Shown here in pieces: positions 40,001 to 52,200 of a stretch of DNA of 64,000 nucleotides. The DNA is from Trachythela sp. YZ-2020 (Eukaryota > Cnidaria > Anthozoa > Malacalcyonacea > Clavulariidae). The DNA lies in NCBI GenBank assembly GCA_016169945.1, contig JADLSH010000367.1, positions 4,152,001-4,216,000 on the forward strand, read 5' to 3'. Made by a program: the position numbers and the translations under genes. The notes under the pieces are model-generated. The model made no database searches. It was not told where the DNA came from and saw only the letters and a list, made by a program, of their open reading frames with translations. Position 1 is the stretch's first letter. Each line of letters begins with the position of its first letter.

Positions 40001-40515
40001 ACTTTTCGAAACGTCACGTTTTCTCGTTAATTTCGTCGCGTTTTGGGCATGTGATAATTTAATTTATTCAATACGATTAATCGATATTAATCGATTGTTG
40101 ACAGCGATTAATCGATTACGAAAATATCCCGATGAGAGCAGCTCTAAATAGTAGGCAATGAAAAGACACATAGTGACTGTAATATATACTGATCATACTA
40201 CATAATGTATAGAAACAATTCGCTTGCTGCAGTTTAGTACACACTTCTACTACTTCTATTTTCAGATTGTGGTTCTTGTTATCATCGTGAATGTTTCGTT
40301 AAAGGAAAATGTCCGAAATGTGAACGATTATTATTAAGGTATGTGGTTAATAACCTACTGTGCATTCTTTGAATTTTTATTTACGTAAGCCAAGCCATTG
40401 GTGGTATGCAGCGAAGAAACGGGTGGTTAAAATATAATCGTTTTCTTATCTTTTCAACAGAAGGAAAGCTGCGGAGGTGTTCAACTTTGTACCAGAAGAA
40501 AATGAAGTGACGTAG
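25026..40515 (+). CDS. RUBCN: Rubicon (RUN and Rubicon-homology domain autophagy regulator)
   Basis: Eighteen exons close exactly to 926 codons: 25026-25217, 31082-31277, 31534-31640, 32584-33304, 33434-33543, 34421-34471, 34974-35199, 35594-35949, 36092-36165, 36279-36343, 36589-36720, 37111-37223, 37819-37880, 38561-38639, 39244-39318, 39426-39519, 40266-40338, 40461-40515. Exon 1 starts the RUN domain ([19 protein letters not shown]). A Ser-rich disordered middle includes [17 protein letters not shown] and an acidic-basic coiled-coil-like exon. From about residue 678 the Rubicon-homology domain has [60 protein letters not shown] and [17 protein letters not shown], all zinc-binding Cys/His motifs. 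In other animals Rubicon binds the Beclin1-Vps34 complex and Rab7 and inhibits autophagosome maturation. RUN residues normally found between exons 1 and 2 were not located, so an exon may be missing from this model. The join at 36720/37111 is the least certain. Confidence 0.92.
26471..28094. mobile_element. TIR element carrying a nested second element (Rubicon intron 1)
   Basis: AGGGACTTGCCATAAATTA at the left is inverted at the right end (TAATTTATGGCAAGTCCCT). Next to it lie purine-rich 'ggggaggtgg' tracts and their complement. Several 'tgaccctcccc' units lie inside both ends. A second inverted-repeat element (26949-27846) sits within it. No transposase. Confidence 0.7.
26949..27846. mobile_element. 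Inner element with CAGGGCTTTCAA ends and GCGCGC blocks
   Basis: The ends CAGGGCTTTCAA and TTGAAAGCTCTG are inverted with one mismatch. Each is followed inwards by 40-70 bases rich in GCGCGC and 'gatcgcgcg', alternating purine-pyrimidine runs that stand out in this A+T-rich DNA. It is nested in the 26471-28094 element. Confidence 0.65.
28130..28420 (+). other. Open frame in Rubicon intron 1, unassigned
   Basis: A 96-residue frame contains a strong donor-like ACTG|GTAAGT at 28286-28287. It is out of phase with Rubicon exon 2 and has no RUN-domain similarity that I recognise. The rest of this 5.9 kb intron is repeats. Confidence 0.2.
29549..29792. mobile_element. Hairpin MITE, GCCTCGTCCCCAGGCGC family, 10-bp target duplication
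   Basis: CTGCCTCGTCCCCAGGCGCT at the left is inverted as CAGCGCCTGGGGACGAGGCA at the right. Nearly the whole element pairs (about 100-base arms). CATGTTGATA flanks exactly at 29539-29548 and 29793-29802. A duplication of 9-10 bp is usual for Mutator-like elements. A sister copy is at 38098-38290. Confidence 0.85.
30173..30346. repeat. Foldback element GGGTAAATATT..
   Basis: GGGTAAATATTCTTAATTTT, GGGCAT and 'gactgaatgttg' are inverted as 'caacattcagtc', ATGCCC and AAAATTTAGTATATTTACCC. Part of its inner arm ('cgctcgaaatt.ccatatacaaacacc') recurs at 30539-30572, beyond the tRNA-like SINE. Confidence 0.7.
30421..30491 (+). ncRNA. tRNA-like sequence, probably a tRNA-derived SINE head
   Basis: A box-like TAGCTCACTTGTCAGAGC and B box GGTTCGATTCC are correctly spaced. 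The D arm (GCTC..GAGC) and T arm (GCAGG TTCGATT CCTGC) pair. The acceptor stem pairs at five of seven positions. The anticodon stem has a mismatch and the base before the presumed anticodon is C rather than T, so a functional tRNA is doubtful. A SINE in Rubicon intron 1 is more likely. Confidence 0.6.
31864..32084. mobile_element. MITE of CCAACATTGTTGG units
   Basis: CCCGTTCAAACGACGCCAAC is inverted as GTTGGCTTCGTTTGAACGGG. The interior is almost all CCAACATT/AATGTTGG motifs in both orientations. It lies in the intron after Rubicon exon 3. No target duplication could be fixed. Confidence 0.75.
33784..33943. repeat. Palindromic element TAATAGTATGGTTTC
   Basis: TAATAGTATGGTTTCGAGTG at the left is inverted at 33925-33943. 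Internal 'cgagtgcaattt' pairs with 'aaattgcacgagt'. 'tactattacttattaata' is repeated directly after it (33936 and 33960). It lies in a Rubicon intron. Confidence 0.65.
34836..34954. repeat. Foldback element in Rubicon intron
   Basis: GAACATTACACGGTGGCTTG and 'aagatatgaatttt' pair with 'aaaattcatatctt' and CGCCGCCGTGTAATATCCTC. It ends about 20 bases before Rubicon exon 7 and spans the region where a branch point would lie. Confidence 0.65.
37363..37425. repeat. Interstitial TTAGGG telomere-like repeat
   Basis: Two copies of a unit of TTAGGG repeats plus 'taggtttta' lie in a Rubicon intron. The Arg/Val-rich open frame over it is an artefact of the repeat. TTAGGG fits animal telomere sequence. 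Confidence 0.85.
38098..38290. mobile_element. Hairpin MITE, GCCTCGTxCCCAGGCGC family, second copy
   Basis: GCCTCGTACCCAGGCGCTTT is inverted at the right as AAAGCGCCTGGGTACGAGGC. Arms of about 85 bases are almost perfectly complementary around a 'cgcgcgcccaagcacccc' loop. TAACTGCACA flanks at 38088-38097 and 38291-38300. It shares ends with the element at 29549-29792. Confidence 0.85.
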
Positions 40516-42270
40516 CAGTGAAATTATTATCCAGAGTATATATGTGGTTTTTAAAAACATATTTTGACAGCTTCTGCCATTGCAATGCAGTAAATAATGC
40601 ATCAATTCGTTACCTGTGAACAATTTAGTCCTTAAAAATCAAACGAGCAACTTTCGGTAATGCATTGATGCAATATTTCATCAACACCTCCATTGCAACG
40701 ACAGTAACTTATGACATACGTTCTGAATATATAGTTGTTTTCAACAAAATGAAATCGGGAATATGTACGTGATGTTCTGAATATTTTGACTCGTTTTCGA
40801 AGCTGCACCAAGGCCATCACGTGACGTGTAAATGATAAATGGCGTCATGGCGATAGCTCTGGTTTTACGTGGACATTCCAAAGAAACAAACGTTGGTTGT
40901 AGACGGCCAGCCAGCCTCGAAAAAAGTGACTGTCGATGGCATTTTTTGTTACAAGCAGGAAACCACACTAAATGTCATCGGAGATTATTCTATTTATGTA
41001 GCGAAATTTTTATAACGACATTTCGATAGATGGGACTCCATTTAAAAGCAGTTTTCGATATCATGGATTTATTGTAATTTTTCTTAATTGTCATAACTCA
41101 AAGTGACATGCTAATGAGAAACATGGTATTACTGGCACTTGTTAAAATACCTGTGTGGAGGCAAGTTTCATTATAAAGATGGATTTATTAGAACGAGTGG
41201 TTACCCAAAGGCTTAAATTCGTAAATTATTGCGTTTTATTTCGAATATTTACCGATTTTGAAGGTCTATGTGTTATAGTGAAACTACGTGTTTGCGCCAA
41301 CATGCTGTTTTTCAACCATTTACATTCCAAAACTCGACTGGCTCAACAGAAGTATATTGTATGTAATCTAAACATATGTGATTGTTGCCAAAACATATTG
41401 TTGTGGCTTCTTTTGAAAGGTCGTGTTTTGATGTATTTGCGCCATGTTTCTTATTAGCATATCATTTTGAATTATACGAAAGAAGATTATCCAAATTTTA
41501 CAAATGTTAATTAGATAGTCAGCCAATTAAAATAAAACACTGATATAAAACACAGCATTCGAAAAAAATCCCATCCTTCGAAATGTTTTAGAAAAACCTT
41601 CAAATTTTAGCACATAGATAAAAATACGGTTGGCAACCACTCACCTCAAAGTAAACACTATCCTGAGACATTGTTAGTAAAAAAATGTTTTTCATAGTCA
41701 TGAAATTAAAACACATTATTATACATTGTAGTCACTACGTGTCTTCTAATTGGCTAATTGCTTACAGTTAAATATGGCAATCACGCAACCTACAGATAAC
41801 TGAGTTAGGTTGAGCCCGCAGTACGTACTTTTTAGCGAGCAGCAGCTTTACATACAAGAATAATAAACAACATGAATAAAGTTAATATGAATAATGAATA
41901 AACGATGTTTTTTTTTGCGTAAAAATACATTCTTTTGAAACTTTTAAAAATACACTCTTTTGAATCGTCGTTTATTGAAGGAGTTTAATGACAATGCAAT
42001 GCATAATAAAACAATTATTGAATTCAGTTTTTGTTATATCCGGAATTATCAAGGTCTCGGTAAGTGTTATCAGTCTCAGCCTTCGGCTTCGCCTGATAAC
42101 ACTAACTATAGTTAACCCAGGGTTGAATATCCCCACGCTCCACAATGTACCACATTAACACATAATATACTAGTATATATAATCATATGATGATGTAATT
42201 TTCTGTAGGTCATTAACTTATTTATCTTATATTTGTAAATGCGATGAACTGTCCCAAAGTCAGTAAATAA
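40516..42270. other. Convergent intergenic region between RUBCN and the S28 protease
   Basis: This 1.75 kb separates two 3' ends. Short frames (40741-40968, 41155-41457 and others) lack domains or conserved features. A small hairpin with a 'ccttcggcttcgcc' loop (GTGTTATCAG..CTGATAACAC, 42067-42106) is the only clear structure. Confidence 0.55.
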
Positions 42271-45200
42271 TTATGTAAGCCAGCTCGTGAGATGATCTTT
42301 GATTTTCATTCTTGCTTGGGTCAGCTGTGGAGGATCTGTGGATAACTCGGGATACATGTTCGCGCAATGAGCAGTACCTAGGGGAAAGAAGAAAACAAGT
42401 TATATATGATCAACAGATGTATCAAAATAGTGGAGGCAGCCTAGACCTACGCTTTTAATCGGAAGACTGCGTCATGACGATAACATGACCACTGAATTTG
42501 AGCTTGTAAATTTCAGCTTGAATTGTACAGGATAATTTTTAATCAGAAAGTCGATAATGACTTAGTGTCTCCCAGCAATCTATAGCTTATTTTGAATTCT
42601 GACATTTAATCAAATCTATATATTTAGTATATACTATAGCCTCCTCCGCACGCATCTCTATTGGTATTGGGTTACTGTGTCAGGGCGAGAAAAATTTCGC
42701 TATTTTAGACCACGTTCACTTCAGACCGGACGATTTGTTCACACGCGTTGGTGTTCAGACGATTTGTTCATTCGTTCACACGGGAATTCGTACAGTTAGC
42801 CTTACTCAAATTCCTCCAGTACCGTGTGTCCCGTGTGAACGCGAAAGGAGAACTCGTGAAAATTTGAGCACGGTTCGAATTCATCCGGTCCCATGTGAAC
42901 ATTGCCTTAGTCCTGAAAGAGAGACCCTTGGACATTAACTAATTGAGCCACTTTAGTATTTTATTTTGTCTAATGCCAGATGATTATACTCGTGAACGGG
43001 AGACCCTTGAGCATATTTGTTTATGAGGTGATTTAGTTATATTTTCAGACTTTCAGGATAGAACCAACAAGTTGCCATGGTTACCTTCTATAAAAATAGC
43101 CTGTTCTTCCGATGTGACGTCACTTGTAATGCCGAGAGCGTGCCAAGGATCAATGGATCCATTTGGGAAAACAATCTGAAAGGAACAAATCAATTACACA
43201 CTATAGTTGTCTAAACTCCTGAAGTTACAACATTGAAAGAATGGTTAACATAGAGGGAAACATTTTTTACCTAGATATAGTTGCAAATAAAGGTGAGGCA
43301 AAATTCAAATCAAGGCGCTATTGATGTACAAAATTGTTTGAATGGGTTTACTTTATTGTTGTTGTAGTTACTCTGTAACATTAGAAAGTGATTCCACTTT
43401 TCTTTGTGAAATATCGTTCAAATCCAAAACGACCAAAACTGTCTTAAACGAAATTTACCTGCAAGTTGTAATTTGATTTAAATCTACAAGTGAAGTGGAA
43501 AGTGGAGATCAGAGTTGTAAGCCCAACCCATACCCCCCCCCCCCCCGATCTCTTTCAACTCCACGGCAGCTAGACAAGATTTTATACTTAGTCCCACTCC
43601 AGAGAAAAGACGAATACTGGAAAATACAGGCTTAAATAATATTTACCTTCGTACCAGCGATTTTCAATCCTCCATAATTTGTATTTGTACTAGTGATACC
43701 AGACATAATCTCCGTCTCATTGAACCCAGGACCAAAGATGTCCATGCACTGTTTGATGGAAACCCTTAACGAGAGGTATAAGATTACATTTGCATTACAT
43801 TCAGGGAAATGTTAACATCATTACGAAACCAGGCAAGATAAGAGAAATTCTGTACTTACTTCAATGGAAAAAGATTTCCAAATGGTTGGTTGGTTGAATC
43901 ACTTGTCTGATAAAAACCAAATTCAGTGCAGGTCTGATATGTCCACTGCCTACCTACAAATGCATATAAAATACACGAGTTTCTGAGGTCCTTTTTGAAA
44001 ATCATGTAATATGAAAAAGTTCCTCAATAGAGATTATTATTAAATAGCTACAAAACGATTATGAAATTTGTGTAATCAGCTGGAGATTTTTTCTCAGTAA
44101 GCATATTACGCGTTGACAACTCCAATCCAACCCTATAGTGTAGCTAAGCACGACGTACAAGGATTAGACCGGTTGGTGAGGTAACATTGGGAAATTATTT
44201 CCGATCAGTATATAAAAGAAGGCATATATAAACATGTGGGGGCATTAGAAAACAAACAACGTTATAAAAGCGGGAAAAAGATACTGAATTTTACGACTTT
44301 AACCTCCTTCAGCCGCAGAACTGCTCCATGACGTTTTGCTCAAGTCTTCAATCATGTCCGCATAATTGACATCAAGACATTTCTCTCCATAAGTATCCAA
44401 CATTAAACTGTTCACTTGGGCATATCTTGATACTTCATCCACACTTTTGTTGCTCATTATCTTACATAGCACATCGATTGTAACATTCGTACCAACGGCG
44501 CCCTGAAATACCCATATATTAACTGGTTATAACTCGACAATTTTCATCGCTAGCGACAACATCTTGAATTGTGATGAATTGTGGTGTAGCCAAGATAAAA
44601 AGCCAGATTGTTTTTGTTCGGTTTTATTTATAATGCCAAGTTTTGTTTGTTTTAGTAAATAGTCTGAAAATTGGTCTCTTCAGTATGTAATTATTATCAG
44701 AAAATATTCATTTTGGTCTAGATATTCTATTTCCAACACTTGAGAACGTTCAATTCCCTTGGATAAACGACAACCCATTGATTGCGATTTCAAGATGGCG
44801 TCACTATATATAGAAAAATCAATTATATAACTTGCACAATCAGGCGATTGCCATTCTAGTGAAATAATATGTTTACAAAAGATGGCAGCTGAATTTTTAG
44901 TCGCATGGCTCTGCTATACCTTGCATGCAAAGCCGTTGTAAAGTGCAATATGCCAGGCATAGGCTTTCCACGGGGAAGGTTGTTGGTGAAGATGTTAGGA
45001 ATATAAAGACGATCAGATCTGGCTACGCGATAAAGAGCGGGGAAACGTAGGAATCCGCAATGCAGGAGGTTCGGTTTGTCGCAATTACGGAGGAATTTGC
45101 GGTGACCATGCAGAATGATGGTAACCACACACGACGCCGGGAGTCTGGGAAACGCAAACTTAATAAGCTTGGGCACAATGTTTCAATTAAATAGCTTCTA

Positions 45201-48200
45201 TAAACTGGTTTCCAAAATCGAGGTTTAGGCAAGCATGCATAACTTGGTCTTTGATTTCAAAATTCCCCATAAACAAGCATACCGAATGAAGAGCTCGAAA
45301 TCCAATTTTTATATTTTTGATAAAATTATCTAAGTCTTATACCTCAAACTTTCTGTTATCTTTGTTGTACTGTACGACTCCCATAAAATTTCCCGCAGTA
45401 CTTTGAGCAAAACTGGATATATCGTCATCATCATCACTCAATGAATCGCACAGCCTAGGAAAAATAGAGCAAAGTGTTACACACAATGCCTTTAATTACT
45501 GTACGTCCTGCAGTGTTGTTTAGGTGATCATAGGTACGGGCAAGCTAGAAAACACTGTTACAGTACATCCTATTAATAATTAACTCACTAACGAAGGGCT
45601 TTGCCCGAAACGTCAGCATTTACTCATTTCATGGTAGCTCATATACAGTAGTTCTATGAAGCAACTTCAAGCTGGAGGGGACACTTCGTCTTAAGGGCAC
45701 CTCTCCTATTAGAAAAAGGCACTTTCACCATTGTTTTAGCTGGAAAAAAGGGCACTTTGAAGAGCTATCCGAAGTTATCCGAGCTATCCGAAGTTGTGAA
45801 TTGAACATAAAATAACATGTTTACTACGCGAGCTGTGATTGGTCAATACCCGTGCAGGATGAGACAATCATGCACGGAAAATTTTAGGCGCTTCGCGGGG
45901 TTTTTAAAATGTCGGGAAATCCTAATTTTTTTCAACTCCTGAATTAAAATTTGACAATTAAAATATGTCGAACGAGAAGAAAATGAACGAAACAAGGAAC
46001 GGAGGTTCGCTTAACTCGCTCTAGCAACAGAAGAAGACGTTGACAAGTTAGTCGAACATGCACAAGCAGAAAGCACAAAATACAAAATATTTAATAAAGT
46101 TTTACCATTGTTTCTTTGTCGTTATTTTATAAAATAATTACCAAACGGTTTTCCGTACAGGATTGCGTGATCCTAACACGCGGGATGTTGCGAGACTTTC
46201 TGAAAGCGTAAAAAAATACGAGCCGATATAGGCAAGTATTTTTTAACTTTCAGAAAGTCGGTAATCCTTTAAGCAACAATGTAAACAGCGTTAGCCAAAT
46301 TTGTTAGAAGCTAGAGCTTCAGTTAAATACTTGTAACAAAAAATACAATATTATTAATGTTATTTTCGCTAGAACACATGAAAACACTTGATGAGTTAAC
46401 GTTAACCAACAAATTGCACTATGTCTATTACTGTGTTCTAAAACCAATACTGACAGTTTTTAATACAAGCAAACCTGAAGATTTTAGAAAGCTGTTGCCG
46501 CCCTTCATCACTTGTTAACATCGACTGGATTTTTTCCGTGGCGCTAGCAATACTGTCCGTACAAGTTTTACCATAACTTGTTGTTTGTAAGGATGCTGTG
46601 ACAACATCTAAATAACTTTTGAAGTTCAGTTCAGCAAACACAGGTGCACTTGTTGCAACGGCACCTAGAAGGAAGAAACATTTGCTGATCGTAGCATGCT
46701 ATAGTAGCTATATGCATATTCAAGTTACTCATACTTTGTAAGGTACTTCCCACCTACTCCTCTTATTAATAAATTGTTTTGGATACCAAGGGCAAGAGAC
46801 CCAATGGCCGTGGCGAGCTATGGAGGTCATTTCAAGGATTCATAAATCATTATAATTTCTATAACCACTCGCAAAAATCATAAATGATTTTATCGACGTT
46901 ACAGAGGTTTAAATTATTTCCTTTGTTTTGTTTTAGACACTTTGTGAGAATGGAAATAAACAGGTCTCGCTGGAAGTTGATTGATGCCACGCCAGTGAGT
47001 TTGAACTATAGGGTCAGAGCCTGGACAAATCTTCTGATTGGATGGTGAAAATAACGATCTATGAGACTATGTAATATGACTGGCTGATAGATTATTAGAC
47101 CATTTATAAATCTACCAAAAAGTACATAGTTTGACTTTGTATTACGTTACTTGTGGGTTCTCTGAATAGCAAAACATAAATGGATAAAAAGGTGATCCTA
47201 GAGAATATCAATCGTTGTATATATATCTTAGCGTATAATAATGCAAACCTGATATCTGCATACCTGCAACAAGATGAGGAAATTTTAATCGAAACCATGC
47301 AGATAAAGACCCTGGATATGATCCACCAAAACAAATCCATTTACTGTCAGTCAACTTAAACTTAACGTTCATTGCTTGTACGAATGCTGCTAAATCTGCC
47401 AGTGCTTGCTCACTGTTGAGAAACTGCAAATTTTTCAAACTCATATCTCTAAAATTACCATAAAACGCGGAATAAGACAAACATATACTGACAACAAATA
47501 GTCAAATAAGTTTAATTATATGCATTACATAAACAATCTCGGTTTTGAGTGGCTTCTGGCCTACAAATAAATCTTGATAATTGTAATAATTATGACGTCA
47601 CACCTGCAAATAATAGTTTTCTGCATGTAGATATGATGTCATATCTACAGAAAATATTCGCCACGCCATTAAAAACTTAGCAAATATGGCGAGGTTCGCC
47701 TCGCTAACAGACAGCCGGGCTGGCCCTGTTAGCCGGGCTGAAACGTTAACAAGCCAAAATTGGCAGGAAAAACATATTTACGAATTAAGAGTGTAAGGTT
47801 TGTCAAGAAAGTCAAATTAATAATAATAATAATAACAAACTTTATTTAAAGAAGGAATTAATTAAAAAAAGTTAGCAAAGCTAATCTATCTTACACCCTT
47901 GTCTCCTATTATTATCTACTTAACTAAAATACATATTAAACTTGCACTTGACATAAACTAGTACAGACACACAAAGTACAAAAAAAAAAACCTACTAAAC
48001 TAATCTATATTTTTCACATACTTGTCACTAAAAAGCAAATGTAGTATTTTTGCTTTGTTTTAATAAAATAATTTAGAGTTGTTGATTGTATGGTAAGCTA
48101 TTATACAATATAGCGCCCAAGCGCCTGCAAGTCTTCTTTCTTCTATTTAGTAGTTTAGTTCACAGATCACCACTCACCAACTCACTACTCTCCGAACTGT

Positions 48201-49248
48201 CACTGATGACTTCAATGTAAACATGTTACTTATATATGTGGGGACCAAATTGTTCAGGGATTTGTATACCATTATAGCTGATCGTAGCCTGACTCTTTGC
48301 TGTATTGTCCAACAAATTCATGCTTTGTTGGACAAATATTCGATGTTGAACTACTTAAGCAACAAGAACAACTTAAGAAATACAATGCTATCCAGAAAAA
48401 TATCCATTCGTATCAATATCGTTGTGTAAACGAGGTATTTCTGCTAGCCCAGTTACCCGGGCTGGAGACTTTACATGGATAATTTCAGCCCGGGTGACCG
48501 GGCACTCCGTTTGACTCAAGTGAGATCCCAGCAAAACGGACTGGCCCTGTTTTCAGTAAAATTGTTTTGTAAAAGAAATTAATATGTAGCCGGGCGCCCC
48601 GTTTAACCGGGCCAGCCCGGCAAACCGGGCTCATGTAAACAGCCCCTTAATGGCTTTGTCACAATTTGAACAGTTTCTGTTGTATGTCTCTACATCACTT
48701 TTTTAATTCAATATACCTCAAGGTCCTCAACAGGGCTGTATATCTAGAGGCCACCCTGAACTCTCTCAAATTTCTGGTCACTCAGCCATGGCCATGCCAT
48801 GCCATAACTTATCTAGTGCATAACATCAAAAAACATAGTTTACTTACTCTGTTGGATGGCTCTGACCATAAAACCTATGCTCAAGCATAAATGTAAATGC
48901 TCCAAACTCCTGAGCATATTTGATCCAAGTTCCTTCAACCATCCATGTTGGGTTAGCCTCGCCTTCTCCACCAATCATGATAAAGACAGGCCCACCTGGT
49001 TTCCAATATGTTGAGTTGAACCAATACCGTTGTTGCCAGGTTGCTTCATTTGCATCATTAAAATGTGTCAAACGTTGGGTAAACCACTGTTCTTCTGGAA
49101 GTTTGACCTTATGGTTTACTTTTGGTGATCCAAGCATGCCTTCCCGCCCTCTTGGTCGGCCTCGAAAGAACCTTGGAATAATTGCCAAACCTTCGAGAAC
49201 AAGGAGACCCAGCAAAACGATAGTCACAAGATGCTTTGTCATATTCAT
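42271..49248 (-). CDS. PRSS16: S28-family serine protease (PRSS16 / thymus-specific serine protease type)
   Basis: Nine minus-strand exons: 49248-48848, 47448-47264, 46664-46475, 45454-45343, 44502-44304, 43953-43860, 43764-43647, 43175-43085, 42377-42271. All phases agree and give 498 residues, close to the family's usual length of about 510. The ATG at 49248 is followed by a signal peptide ([16 protein letters not shown]). Motifs: [18 protein letters not shown] and IGGEGEA near the start; nucleophile Ser177 in [19 protein letters not shown]; Asp442 in PNGSIDPWH; His467 in GTAHC. All three catalytic residues are present. S28 enzymes are prolyl-type carboxy- or aminopeptidases of lysosome or secretory pathway; substrate preference cannot be read here. 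Several introns carry repeats (LINE tail at 47819, foldback at 45795). Confidence 0.93.
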
Positions 49249-52200
49249 ACCCACTATGCTGCTCCAGGCAACTTGCTCCAGCTACAAAGTTTAAAAGAGA
49301 GTATTAAAAACCCAATACCAAGGGTTCAATTAATATCGCAAGACTGGTGAAGTTGTCCACAAAATATGTATAATTGTCTTTGATTCTGTGGCTTTACGCT
49401 CATCTTATTCTCGTGATAGTCATCTGTCAAGTGTCAACCAATATTTCAATCCAGTATATTATTGAAATTTGACGTATAAAGACCAGTCGTAGTTGCATCT
49501 GCTGTCCAGTAGAGAGTGCTGTCTCATTTTTGAATTGAAAAATCAGGAGAAATTTAAAATACTGAACAATAAACACTGTTTTGTTTGTTACTTTGTTGTC
49601 TTTTGGTTGTTCTAACCTTTAGATTCTCGATATCCAACGCTTGGTAGCAAGAATATGAATAAATTTGAGGCGTGAGTATATTTTAAATGTATCCTGTATA
49701 ATAAAGAATACATAATATTATTAATACTATTTAACAATTAGACAACGAGGCCGAGTTGGCTATGAGCGAATAGTCAACGAGGCGAAGCCGAGTTGACTAT
49801 TCGCTCATAGCCAACGTTTAGTATAAACTATAGCATTTATTGAGAACTAGGGAACACAATACAAAAGTAAACAAAAGTATTAATATTAATTTTAAACGTG
49901 AATTTTCACGCCATTGTTTTGAATTTTGCTACTAGTAGACTATCACTAATAGTCTACGAGTAGCGTAGCCAATCAGAACGCAGGAAAAGTGATAGTCTAT
50001 TACTAAGTTTATACTAATATCATTTATCAATACCGGTGTCACAGTGATATGTGTATCCCCGTGTTTTGTGTATCCCCATACTCATATCACTAGGGATATA
50101 TGTATCCCCGGTGGGGATACTCAAAACACTGACCTCGAGCGAACCTGTGCACGTGGAGCGAATGAGGATTTTAACCACTGATCTCATGATTTTAACAGAA
50201 AACCAGGCAAACTCCGGTAGGTGGATACTTTTTTCGTTCTACAACAAATATTTGTAAAAGATTTACAGTAAGATGGAAAGACATTGTTAAATTTAGTCCA
50301 TTTTATGACTTTTAAAAAATTTTTTAAATGAGGTTATTATAATTTATACGCAGTACTGCATCACCAACGTTATCAGGTTAGTAAGTGTGTGCTCTATAAT
50401 TTAGTGTGCATGTAAATATATATGAAGTTATGAACAAACTAGTTCAACTAAGCAATCTTGTCGACAATTTTTCTTGTACGAGTTCACTCTTTCGCATCCG
50501 TCAGGAGGAGAAAATATCCACCAAAAATAATATTGTTTGGCGGAGGGGCTGTTTGTTTTGAGGGGGCATTTAGTCACATGTTACAAGGGGTTAGGGAGTA
50601 TAACAAAGCACTGTCACATGACAGAGAGATGAGAATTTATAATTGTGGAATCCGTACCACGAAAAAACATGAATTGATTATAGCCTGTTGCGAATTATTA
50701 AAATGGCAGGGAAACCACTGAAATAAACCATGTAAATCGTGCCGCTTGTGAGAAAAATAAAAGTTGCACTTGCCCTTTTGTGTGTGGGGAGGATGTAGCT
50801 CAGAGTCACATAATTTCTGATAAGGGGAAATGCCAACAGTCACAGTTTGTCGGGGGAGTGGGAAGTCAAAAATCGGCAACAGAGTGTCACATATTTTGTG
50901 CATGGCCCCTTAGTATGAACCAGAGTGTCAAAATTGAAATGAAAATGATCGAAGTTTCCACTCGATCATTTCCATCTACAAAACCTATCTTAAATAGTGT
51001 GAATAATTATAGAAATGACAAGACTGTACAATTTATATTTCACAAATTACAAATGGTACATAAACCAAATGCTCGTACAAAATATTTTTCAACAACATAT
51101 GATATTGTAATATAATGACAAATGTAATACAATATAATGTATAATATCAATAGTTCATGATCTGTAAAATGTTTTCTTTCAGTACTTTACAGTGCATTTT
51201 GGGCTGCATTTCCAACTCATATCTTTTCTCTTGAAAACCTTCTCTGGGACATCTAGACACTTTCTGTGGTACCACCTGTGGCAACTGACACACTCAACCA
51301 TATCATCCTCTTGGCTGACATATGGAAGGCGACACTTGCAATAGATTGGTACAAGAAGCTTCTTGCAAGGATGTACAACTGACTGACTTGGAACAGATGG
51401 AAACATATCTATTTGGCCATTTAGGTGCGACTAAAAAATAAAATAAAAAACACCTCCCCTACCCTAAAAATTTGAAAAAGGACCTAACCAAGTTTATTTT
51501 ACTTGACCTTAGTAATTAATAAAATATAATATGATAAAAAATGTTGTTGTTGTGATAATTATATCTGCCCACCATTTCAACCGTGTCGTTGTAATAATCT
51601 GGCCTGTAATAGCGTTGCCATATTTTATTGATGGTGTTATCTCTTCCACTGTGGCCTGCATAAGCTGCGGAGTGACATTCGTCGAAAACTTTCGACTTCT
51701 CATTTTCACGTATGACTAGTCGTCTATTCACTGTACCTCCTCTTGTTTTATCCAGGTAAAATAACGAGTTTGATTTTGCCTCGTATTCAAACTTTTTAGC
51801 GAATCTTCGCAAGACTGTTTTTTCTTGCTTGGTAAAACACGAAGGATACACGCGATTTTTTACATATTCAAGTGATTTCCATATTTTATTGGATCCATGG
51901 TGACTTTAACTGCTTTAATTTCACGTTTTCCCGCAAATTTTCCCGCAAATTTTGTTTGTTGGAAATTTTTCACTAAACTTTTCCCGTGAAAATTGAAATG
52001 GAAAACCATGGGGAAACCTATATCGCTAGGGATCTGGGAATGTAGGGAGGTCAGGTAGGGATACTCAAAACACGGCCGCCATATTTGCTGGGGATACCCA
52101 TATCCCTAGTGATATGAGTATGGGGATACACAAAACACGGGGATACACATATCACTGTGACACCCGGGTACTCAGTTATGATACCCATCAATCACCACTT